Below are positions 55,066 through 64,000 of a stretch of DNA of 64,000 nt, in pieces. Below the pieces are notes generated by a model. The model had not been told where the DNA came from and searched no databases. It saw nothing but the letters and a program-made list of their open reading frames with translations. This DNA is from Plecoglossus altivelis. Lineage: Eukaryota; Chordata; Actinopteri; Osmeriformes; Plecoglossidae. The DNA lies in NCBI GenBank assembly GCA_036571765.1, contig BROE01000022.1, forward strand, positions 12,978,282-13,042,281, read 5' to 3'. A program made the translations under genes and the position numbers. The first letter of the stretch is position 1, and each line of letters starts with the position of its first letter.

Positions 55066-57967
55066 TTTGTCTTTCTCTCTTCATCACTCTTACTGTCACC
55101 CTCTCCCTCTCTCTCTCTCACCCCCACACTCTTTGCTGTCAGCCAGCCAGTGTTGTCTGCTAGCCTCTAGCTCCTGCCCCTCCCAGGCTTTGTAAGTACA
55201 ATGACAGGGGGTATGCTTTACAGGGGGTGATGCAGACCTCTGAGTCATGCATAGATTTACTTGCCCTAAAAGATGGGATGAGATGGAGAACTGGGGGCTT
55301 GTTTGTTGTTTTTCACCATAACTGAGAATAAAGCATCCTTTTATCGCTGAACCCCTGTCAATACGTTGGCTGGAAACAGTGTCCTCAACACCCCAAAGAG
55401 TCATGAGATATCATGACATTTTACTAAACTTACGCTTACTCAGAAAATTTTTACATTAGTGAGGTTATATCAACCCGGTAAGATGCAACTTCTTCTGCTC
55501 TGCCTGGCAGTACACTAGCACCAAACAACAACATCTGCTTGGAGAGTGGTAGTCATCCATCCTCAGCATGTCTTGCAGGGGTGTTCAGTTTGGCTATTCA
55601 CATAAACAGAGCCTTTGTCAAAAAGACTTTTAATTAAATGATACATATGGCAGTATAGCTACATCTTTGTTCGCTGAAATGTTGACTAGTAATTCATCAT
55701 CAAGTGTAATTCGCAAGCAGTGAGGTATGGCCCTGATTACAACATATATGTGCAGGAGGTCATGAGATCATCTTTGGAGAGACAATCAATTTGAGGAAGG
55801 CCTGAATGAGCTGTTTCCACGCAAGGTTATACTCCATAAGACAGCTTTTTAATGACAGATGTTTAATTTGTAAATAATTATCTTGGGGATATCTCACTGG
55901 AAAATGTTTACATCAACTTGAGTAGAAGTTGTTTCTGTTCTGGCTGATGGTCCAATTACAGGCCCATCCCATCCTTCACTAACTTAATGAAGCATCAAGA
56001 AAACTCTACCTGAGTAAAAAAATAAAAATAAAAGAATGCCTAATGAAAAGCTTTTATTTGGTTTAAACAGCCATTTTACAAAATGTTTATTAAATTCTGT
56101 GTGGTACTCATCTCAAGGTTTATTTGCTCCGTTTTAAATGAGAAATACTATGTGGTAGCAGAGCCATCGCCCTTGAGCCATACTTCAAATGAAGCCTAAG
56201 CTCATCATAAACACATGCATTAATGAATAAAAGTCCCCAATGTGGTTCCATTGTAAAAGAAATTTCAGCCTCACAGAATGCAAAGCATTCTTTTACGATC
56301 AACACTCAGATGTTCCACCATGTGAATGAACATTACAGCCTACAGTAAGAGTAACCAATCCTAACAGCTGGAAAATATGTACAAAACATTTTTTTTAAAT
56401 AATAGTTAGTCATCCTTTTGTAAGCCCCTCAGCAGTTCAAAACAAATCTATTTCTGCTTATTAAAGTTCATATAGGTAGGATCAGTGCTGGTCTCCTAGG
56501 ATTAAAATGTGAAGTAAGTATAGTCTGACAGATGACTACCGTCATCATAGACCGAGTGATTAAATTTAGATTTTGTCATTCAGGAAATATCTTCTTATCA
56601 GAAAAGAAGTGTATCTATTCACTGCTCTCGTGTTGCTAAAGTTTTTACAGATTTGTGAAATCAGAATTTATGTATCTGAATAATCATGATACTGTTTCAG
56701 TTCAGCCTCTTGCTGCATGGAGAGTTCACTGTGGTGCATTCAAGTGCAGGGTGCTTTGTATCTGCACAGCTGGGAGCAATATCTCACAAAGCTATTTATT
56801 ATCAATCAGGCACATTTTATTCTGAGTAATTTCCTCGATTCCCATTTGACTTGGTTTCCAATCTCTTTATTTTATAAGATACTTACAGTAGTTGACTCCT
56901 CAAAGCAGCTCAGACTAGCTCTTTAGACAGCTTGCATTTGGACACTGACCCACAGAAGGAATGATACAAAACCATAGATTTGAGCATGAATAATTGCAGT
57001 AGATGGAGACAGGCATTCGGGCACTTTTGTTTGTCTGTTTTTCTGACCTGGAAGATTCTTATAGATCAAGGGAGCAGACAACCATGACTGACAGTAGAGC
57101 TAAGAAACTATGAGAGACACAGTCTGCTTCATGTCTGTTTGACAAGTTAATTCATTACACAGACATGTAAACACACAGTTATCTACAGGAGCCTCTGTGG
57201 TACGTCCAGTGGACAGGAACTGGGCTGGGTGCGGCAGGGGAGAGTGTGCAAGGCATATCATTCTTTTCCTCAATCAATCACTGGACAAGGTGTGTTTCTT
57301 TCCCCCAGCATGAAACCATCAATACAACTTGAATACAACTATTGTGCTATTTGGGGTTTCAAATAGAATCCAACATTTGTTGATGTAAAACAAATGACTT
57401 CAACAACACCACCCAACACCCTTTCATCTCCCTCAACCTTGATGCTCAAGAACAGACTGGACCGGACGGGATTTAGCGAGTAATTGGATGAGATTACATT
57501 CAATCTTTCTCTCTCTCTGACTGGCTATTCATTGTCTGGTCCTCTGTCAGGCCCGCAGGCAGGGGGCTAATATCCACATCCAGACTCCAGAGTTGTGGGG
57601 GGAGGAAACACTGCTGTTGGGATGGCAGAGGTCACTTGGGTGACAGTGCAACAAAGACAGAAGAGGAGTAGGAGTTTATAAACAGACTTGCTGTGCTGAC
57701 CGAGGCAAAGGGGGACAAGGCATAACAGTGCCAGTCACAGCTGCTCCTTATGGAGTTCGGCATTGGTCTTTGTGTCACTTCAGCGACGCTGTTCACCTTT
57801 TTTCATCATATATTGTTTGATGTCAAATTAGATCCGTATGTAATACACTTTGTTTTTGTGCTGATGCACAGTGGCAAACACGATGAAGTGCCCCAAAAAT
57901 TCAACAAATGTTTGTAATAATAATTGTAGCCAAAGAGTTAAACATTCAACAGCCCATTCTCTGATCA
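55066..57967. other. presumed thsd7b intron or 5' flank, nothing recognised
   Basis: About 2.9 kb with short open frames only. No transposon end, RNA gene or THSD7-like exon could be supported. Confidence 0.45.
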
Positions 57968-58289
57968 GAATCAGAATTGCTTTTATTCGCCATGCAAGAT
58001 ATACAAGCACAGAATTTACTGTGGCAGGGAAGTGCAAACATAGAACATATATGAAACGTAATGCAGGAAGATGAAAATATTGTAAAAATCTATCATGAAA
58101 TACAAATAAGATAAAAAGTGGACACCAGCTGTACAGATGGGGTTAATATAACTATAGTAAGTGAGGTATATACAATGCATGGGGAGGGGGGTACATACAC
58201 AGTAGTGCAACAGTGGGAGGGGGGTTTATACAGGGGGAGGGGGGTATATACACAGGGCAAAATCACTGTAGGTAGTTTTAAGTTGTCAT

Positions 58290-59160
58290 GTCATGTGCTA
58301 AAGTGGCTTGTGCAGAGTGCAGTAGGAGGATCCCGGAGAGGGGTTTGGGGCTGTTGGTAGTTTGTGGCAATGTCACACTGAGTCCTTGGCCCTGTCGAAG
58401 AGGGCAATAGCAGAGGGGTAGAAGCCGGGACGTTTTGGTCCTGATGGACCGCAGCCTCCTGCCAGAGGGGAGCAGCTGAAGCATTCTGGGCTTTCTTAAC
58501 CAGTGAGCTGATGGTTATCTCCCATTTGAGGTCCTGGGTGAGTGTGGTGCCCAGGCAACGGAGGGACTCAATAGTGTTGACCTGGTAGTCGCACAGGGTG
58601 ATGGGGGAGAGTGGGGATGGGTCCTTTCTAAAGTCCACAACCATCTCAACTGTCTTCAGAGCATTTAGCTTGAGGTTGTTCTGGCTGCACAAGTCACCAG
58701 GTTGTCAGCTTCCCTCCTGTAATCAGACTCATCCCCACCGGAGATGAGCCTGATCAGGGTGGTGTCGTCTGCAAACTTCAGGAGCTTGACAGACGTTTGA
58801 CTGGAGGTGCAGCTGTTGGTGTACAGGCAGAAGAGCAGAGGGGAAAGGACATAGCCTTGAGGAGCTCCGGTGCTGATTGACCTGGAGTCAGAGACTTGCG
58901 TTCCCATCTTGATGCGCTGCTTCCTGTCAGACTTAAAGTCTATGATCCACCTGCAGGTGGGGTCAGGCACGTTCAGCTGGGAGAGCTTGTCAGGAAGCAG
59001 AGCAGGGATGATGGTATTGAAGGCAGAGCTGAAGTCCACAAACAGGATCCTGGCGTAGGTGTTTGGGGAGTCCAGATGCTGATGGGTGAAGTGTAGGGCT
59101 ATATTAACTGCGTCATCCACAGACCTGTTGGCCAGACCATGTCTCCAGGGAGGTGTTGAA
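58290..59160 (-). pseudogene. outer L2 LINE, reverse transcriptase half
   Basis: After the nested insert the frame resumes with NTSLET, then jumps (by a frameshift and a deletion of roughly 200 bases compared with relatives) to GLANRSVDDAVNIALHFTHQ, HLDSPNTYARILFVDFSSAF, STGAPQGYVLSPLLFCLYTN and the intact active site LLKFADDTTLIRLISGGDES. A further shift near 58680 leads to CSQNNLKLNALKTVEMVVDF and CLGTTLTQDLKWE. Confidence 0.85.
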
Positions 59161-59177
59161 GAGATCACAGATCCAAG

Positions 59178-60256
59178 ATGGCGGCGCGTTTGGACGCAGC
59201 GGCTACTCCGGAGCCGGAAGACGGTGCTTTTATGTCGTTTAATGTCGTCTGTTCGTCTACAAAAAATGCTTATTCAACGCTGATTCATCGGGAGTTCACT
59301 CCCAGATACATCTATGATCGTCAAAGCCTTTTAGACATCGAAAAACATACAAACACAAACTCCCGCCGGCGGCTAGCGAGAAGCTACGAGGCCTTTGTTT
59401 ACTGCTAGAGCCGAACCTCGAGACCGCGGCCTCGCCTACTGATGCTACCAGCACAAGGCGGCGTCGCAAGCGGTGCGAGAGAGGACAAAAGCGCGGTAAG
59501 CGCGGAGGTATACGAGCTAGGTTGAGGACTTACCCCACAAGACCGGCTCTTCCATCACTCATGCTCTCTAACGTTCACTCTCTGGAAAACAAAATGGACC
59601 TAATTCAACTCAGTCTATCTACCCAGCATGAGGCTAGGGATTGTTGTGCGTTTGTCTTCACTGAGACATGGCTAAACGACAACATCCCGGACTCCGCCAT
59701 TCAACTGCACGGCCTAACCGAACGGACAGAGATTCGTCACTGTCTGGAAAGACTTGCGGGGGCAGCTTGTGTGTTTATGTCAACAAAAAATGGTGTAACA
59801 ATGCTGCGGTAATATCTAGATACTGCTCACCGCTGGTGGAGTTTATGATTGTGAAGTGTCGTCCGTTCTATCTGCCGACGGAGTTCACGTCCATTGTTAT
59901 AGTCGCTGTTTACATTCCTCCGTGTGCAAACGCAAAGGACGCGCTTCGTGAACTGTACAGCGCCATCAGCAAACAACAAACAAATAACCCCAACGGCTTT
60001 TTCATCGTAGCCGGTGACTTCAACCATGCAAACTTAAGTCAGTTTTGCCTAAGTTCTACCAAAATGTGAACTTTGCAACAAGGGAAAACAACACACTAGA
60101 CGTTGTTTACACAACAGTTAGGAACGCATACAGAGCCAAACCCCGCCCCCACCTCGGGAACTCAGACCACATCTCTGTTAAGCTAATCCCAGCATATAGC
60201 CCACTTCCCAAACTTGCGAAACCGATACTTAAGCAAATCACGGTGGCCTTGTACTG
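59178..60256 (+). pseudogene. inner L2 LINE, 5' leader and endonuclease
   Basis: A leader ORF (59178-59408) is followed by RPALPSLMLSNVHSLENKMD, CCAFVFTETWLNDNIPDSAI and a frameshift to GGSLCVYVNKKWCNNAAVIS, PFYLPTEFTSIVIVAVYIPP, FFIVAGDFNHANLSQF (catalytic GDFNHAN), another shift, NTLDVVYTTVRNAYRAKPRP and LGNSDHISVKLIPAY. It ends at LAKPILKQI, where a deletion of about 500 bases compared with relatives joins it to the polymerase region. Confidence 0.85.
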
Positions 60257-61560
60257 AAAGACTGTGCTGTACATCTGACAGATGTCCTAACAGACATCTT
60301 CAACACCTTGCTGGCCCAGGCAGTCGTCCCCACATATCTCAAATTCACAACAATCATACCTGCACCTGAAGAAATCGCCGGTGTCCTGTCTGAATGACTA
60401 CCGCCCCATAGCACTGACCCCTATCATAATGAAGTGCTTTGAGAAGTTAGTCATGAAGAACATAAGAACCAGCATCCCCGAAACACTCGACCCGCTCCAG
60501 TTTGCATATCGTCCGAACCGCTCCACAGACGATGCAATCTCCTCAACCATCCATCTGGCACTTACCCATCTAGAAAACAAAGACTCTTATGTAAGAATGC
60601 TGTTCATTGACTTCAGCTCAGCATTCAACACAATAATCCTACAACAGCTCACTAACAAATTAAACATACTGGGCTTGAAAAATTCCCTCTGCAATTGGAT
60701 TCTGGACTTTCTAACCGAAAGACCTCAGTCAGTCCGTGTCAGCCATAACACCTCGAGCACCTCAACACTGAGCACAGGTGCCCCACAAAAGGCTGTGTGC
60801 TCAGCCCGCAGCTCTTCACGCTGCTGACCCAAAAATGCACTGCCAAGTTGAGCTCCAACCACATCATCAAATTCGCTGATGACACAACAGTGGTAGGTCT
60901 CATCAGCAACAACGATGAAACACACTATAGAGAGGAAGTGGCACAGCTGGCGAAATGGTGTAGGGCTAACAACCTGTCCCTCAACTTGAGCAAGACAAAG
61001 GAGGTTGTGATGGACTTCAGGAGGAACTCCGCGGATCACCCCCCACTGACCATCGACAGCTCGCCTGTCAAGAGAGTCAACAGCACCAAATTCCTGGGGG
61101 TGCACATCACAGAGGACCTCACCTGGACCACCAAGTCACTCTCAAAGAAGGCACATCAGCGCCTACACTTCCTCCGCCGGCTGAAAAGAGCAAGTCTACC
61201 TCCACCCATCCTCACCACATTCTACAGGGGCACCATTGAGAGTGTGCTGACCAGCTGCATCACTGTCTGGTACGGGAACTGCACTGCAGCAGACCGCAAG
61301 ACCATCCAGCGAACAGTGAACACAGCTGCGAAGATCATCGGTGCCCCTCTCCCTCCATCCTAGACATTTTCCAAACACGATACTCCAGCAAAGCCAATAG
61401 TATCATTAAGGACCCCACACAACCCTCCCACAGCCTCTTCCAAATCCTACCATCAGGCAGACGGTACCAGAGCATCAGAGCCCGCTCTGATGCTCCGGTA
61501 TCGCCCGCTCTGCCATACTGATCAACAGCTTCTTCCCCCAGGCTGTGAGAGCCCTGAACT
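60250..61560 (+). pseudogene. inner L2 LINE, reverse transcriptase
   Basis: The region opens in another frame with LVLKDCAVHLTDVLTDIFNT, then LNDYRPIALTPIIMKCFEKL, LDPLQFAYRPNRSTDDAISS, VRMLFIDFSSAFNTII, STGAPQ, a frameshift at 60790, the intact active site IIKFADDTTVVGLISNNDET, NNLSLNLSKTKEVVMDFRRN, FLGVHITEDLTWT, HFLRRLKRASLPPPILTTFY and TVWYGNCTAADRKTIQRTVN. The last part contains a 23-base tandem duplication near 61480. Confidence 0.88.
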
Positions 61561-61954
61561 CTTCCAGGTCTCTATGACTATTCACACAATAACTAAGACT
61601 ATCGGAAAACTTGCACTAGTCACTCACCTACTGCACTATTCACTTTTCATACACACTGCCGTGTGTACACAAACTGCACTAAAGACTCTGTAATAATATG
61701 TATCTATTCTTCGCACATGTACAATACTCTTTGCACATGCACATCGGTAAGTATTCGTACAGTTTGTATAGTTTGTATCCTGTTTAGTTTATGTATAGGA
61801 AAATTGTTATATTTTTTTCAAATTGTTTGTTGTTTGTCTGTACTGTTGTATGTCTGTACTTCTGTAGCACCGTGGCTCTGTGAGACATTTTATTGTGCCT
61901 CTGTATGCACCCGCGGAATGACAATAAAGCACAACTTGAACTTGAACTTGAAGA

Positions 61955-63512
61955 TGTTGGTGAACACCAGGGACAGCTGGTCCGCACAGTGCTTTACTGT
62001 GGCAGGGGAGACAGTGTCCGGTCCAGCTGCTTTGCGGGGGTTCTGTTTCTTGAACACTTTGTTGACTTCCCTCTCTTGAATAGAGAGAGTCAGCATTGTG
62101 TAGGTGTTGATGGTGATGTGGTGGGGGGTGGGGGAGATGTCTGCGGTGGCATAGGGGTGTTAAAGGACTGTCCGATTGTCTTTCAAATATGCAGTAGAAC
62201 TCATTTAGGTCGTCGGCAAAGCGGTAGTCGTTAGTGGTGGGTGTGGCTTTGGGCTTGTTCTTTGTAGTTTGTAATCTGCCTGAACCCCATCCAGACAGAA
62301 GTAGAGTCATTCGCAGAGAATTGGTCTTTCAGTTTCTCTGAGTACCATCATTTAGCGTCCCTTACCACCCTGCTTAATAACTTTTTAGACTCCTTGAATC
62401 TGTGCTTGTCCCCACTTTTAAATGTCGCCTCTTTTTTGGACCTCAGACTTCTAAGTTTAGCTGTAAATCAGGGTATGTCGTTGTTGTAGCTCACCCTGGT
62501 TTGTGTTGGTATGCAGGAGTCCTCATAGAAGCTGATGTAGGACATTACAGCCTCAGTGAGCTCACCCAGGTCATTTGTGGCAGCAGCAAACACTTCCCAG
62601 TCAGTGCAGTTCAAGTTAGCTCTGAGATCCTCCACAGCCTCACAGGACCACTGTTTGTGTGTCCTCACTGCAGGTTTGCAGAGTTTAAGTTTCTGCCTGT
62701 ATGCAGGAATCAGGTGGATCATGGCGTGGTCAGAGTGTTCCAGTGTTGCACGAGAGACAGCATCTTTGCTGGCTGTGGTGTAGCAGTGGTCTAGGGTATT
62801 TTCCTCTCTAGTGGGGCAGTTGATGAATTGTCTGTATTTGGGGAGTTCCTGGCTGAGGTTGCTGTTGTTAAAGTCCTCGAGGACGATGATTAGTGAATCT
62901 GGTTGAGTTCGCTCCACTTTCAGAATCTGGTCTGCGAGTGTGCGCTGCACCTCTTTCAGGTGCAGGCCTGGTGTCAGGTAAACTCCGACCAGAATGAAGG
63001 ATGCGAACTCCTGGGGCGAGTAAAAGGGTTTGCAGTTTATAAAAAATTATTCCAGGTCGGGGGAACAATGTCTCATAATCACCGACACATCCACACACCA
63101 GCAGCGGTTGATATAAAAACAAATGCCTCCACCCTTCTTTTTTCCAGACAGGGCTGCGTCTCGGTCCGCTCTTAGCAGCTGAAATCCAGACAGGTCAAGC
63201 ATAGTGTCCATGATCTTGTCGCACAGCTATGTTTCGGTGAAGCACATGGCCGAGGAATAGAGGAAGTCCTTGTTTTGGTGGTGGAGTTAGCTGGAGTTTG
63301 TCCTTTTTATTGTGAAGTGAGCGCACGTTAGAGAATAAGAGACTCGGCAGCGCTGGCCGGCTACCTCGTCTCCTAAGTCGGACAAGCGAGCCCGCACGTT
63401 TTCCTCTTCTTCGGCGCCAGTGTAACTGTTTCAGGGCGCAGACAATACCGAGTGTTGCATTGAACAATAGATCCACAAGTTCTGCCTCCGGGAGCAGAAA
63501 AGTGGGGATCAA
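61955..63512 (-). pseudogene. outer L2 LINE, endonuclease and linker half
   Basis: Pieces in several frames: RPALPSLLFSNVRSLHNKKD (start of the endonuclease domain, about 63345-63280); SLIIVLEDFNNSNLSQELPK (the GDFN motif, here EDFN) and NCPTREENTLDHCYTTASKD in 62950-62468; then SVWMGFRQITNY-like linker and NPRKAAGPDTVSPATVKHCA near 62040, ending LSLVFTNIF at the insertion point. The replacement of Gly in GDFN and repeated frameshifts show decay. Confidence 0.82.
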
Positions 63513-63663
63513 GTTAGCAGGAGTAGTTCCCCTGATATTTAGGAGTTCTTCTCTTGTTAGAAATCCACGGATCTTGGCTCAAAACAGAATTTATAAACAA
63601 AACGAGACAAACAATCACGCATGATCCTGCCAAGGCGGCCATTTGCGGCGCCATCTCGGATCA

Positions 63664-64000
63664 CCTCGGTTAGACACAGTTCTGCCATCCGCATTTGCAC
63701 AAGAACCCCCAATTTTGCATTAAATGAGACCTCATAGAAAGCTGCTATTTTTCTGGTTGAGCCTCAAAGGGATCGTAGTAAAACTCATGTCTCCTTCTCC
63801 CCACTAAATGGAGAAGGGCCAGACAAGTGACCCATCTCCCTCAGTCTCCCAAAGGGACTTTAATGGATATCCCAACTTTTCTCATGAACTACACTGTTTT
63901 TGGACACAAGAATGATTCCTGTAATTTGAGATATTTATGTTTTCCCTTTAATGCTGTGTTGATCACATTTTTGATGTAATGTTACTTCCTTTTATGTTAT
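63664..64000. other. right edge of window, nothing recognised
   Basis: Sequence beyond the outer L2 element. No exon or repeat could be supported. Confidence 0.5.

Larger units (their letters stand above)
59156..61954 (+). mobile_element. L2-clade LINE nested inside the outer L2, 7-bp target duplication
   Basis: The body (59163-61947) starts GATCACAGATCCAAGATGGC and ends AATAAAGCACAACTTGAACT with a TTGAA-type tail. TTGAAGA occurs on both sides (59156-59162 and 61948-61954), and the outer reading frame is restored exactly if body and one TTGAAGA are removed (VFTNIF joined to NTSLET). The tail unit overlaps the target sequence. It contains endonuclease and reverse transcriptase remnants, described below. 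Confidence 0.9.
57968..63658 (-). mobile_element. L2-clade LINE, minus strand, split by a nested LINE
   Basis: The 5' end is TCCGAGATGGCGCCGC (minus strand, from about 63661), and the 3' end is a TTCTGA repeat at about 57968-57975. A GATCA is present at both flanks (57963-57967 and 63659-63663), a possible but weak target duplication. Excluding the insert at 59163-61947, about 2.9 kb remain: endonuclease region (63510-62470), linker (62310-61955), reverse transcriptase (59160-58290) and a 3' region with G-runs on the plus strand. The element is inactive. Confidence 0.85.

Noticed and set aside
1..64000. CRISPR arrays, bacterial operons, phage or plasmid features
   Set aside because: The window is vertebrate genomic DNA with introns and fish transposons; no regularly spaced repeats or bacterial gene organisation are present.

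Overview
This 64 kb window looks like genomic DNA of a teleost fish. The evidence is a spliced vertebrate-type gene with long introns, plus interspersed repeats typical of fish: Rex3/RTE and L2-clade LINEs, Tc1-like transposons, tRNA-derived SINEs and abundant CA/CT/TA microsatellites. Nothing bacterial, no operon, no CRISPR array and no free-standing RNA gene is visible. The species cannot be named from the sequence alone.

The one cellular gene I can support is on the minus strand: a thrombospondin type-1 domain-containing 7 gene, best matched to THSD7B rather than its paralogue THSD7A. Eleven consecutive coding exons (called a to k here, in gene order) lie at 51780-50817, 46531-46283, 45658-45489, 41512-41354, 36813-36613, 22642-22448, 20560-20329, 17628-17513, 16796-16664, 12158-12055 and 3418-3227. 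All have AG acceptors and GT donors, and the codon phase carries through every junction. Together they encode about 905 residues of Cys/Trp-rich TSP1 repeats from the extracellular part of the protein. The signal-peptide exon upstream of 51780 and the C-terminal exons (last TSP1 repeats, transmembrane segment, cytoplasmic tail) were not found and presumably lie outside the window or are unrecognised.

The introns are full of transposons. Rex3 copies lie at 1072-2419 (-), 13166-16394 (+), 43342-44676 (+) and 47188-49632 (-), three of them with clear target-site duplications; a short corrupted piece is at about 39453-39545. Tc1-like elements lie at 3528-5076 and 30606-31818, and shorter Tc1/IS630-related relics at 26.2-30 kb. 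Two SINE types occur: one with a Rex3-like GGAT tail (5274-5680, 21830-22235) and one forming a tail-to-tail inverted pair (23636-24255). The right end (57.97-63.66 kb) is a nested pair: an L2-clade LINE on the minus strand, interrupted by a second L2-clade LINE on the plus strand.

Several places look like assembly problems rather than biology: the 49-N gap at 29130 with a duplicated flank and an error-rich transposon copy, an identical 518-bp tandem duplication between TA microsatellites (53738-54798), a noisy Rex3/SINE chimera beside a CT microsatellite (39.4-39.9 kb), and a 453-N gap inside a Rex3 copy (48099-48551). I found no convincing new biological system. The most interesting biological points are a degenerate repeat expanded inside the largest thsd7b exon, the nested LINEs with tail/target microhomology, the inverted SINE pair in an intron, and a 92-bp mini-element with a perfect 9-bp target duplication.
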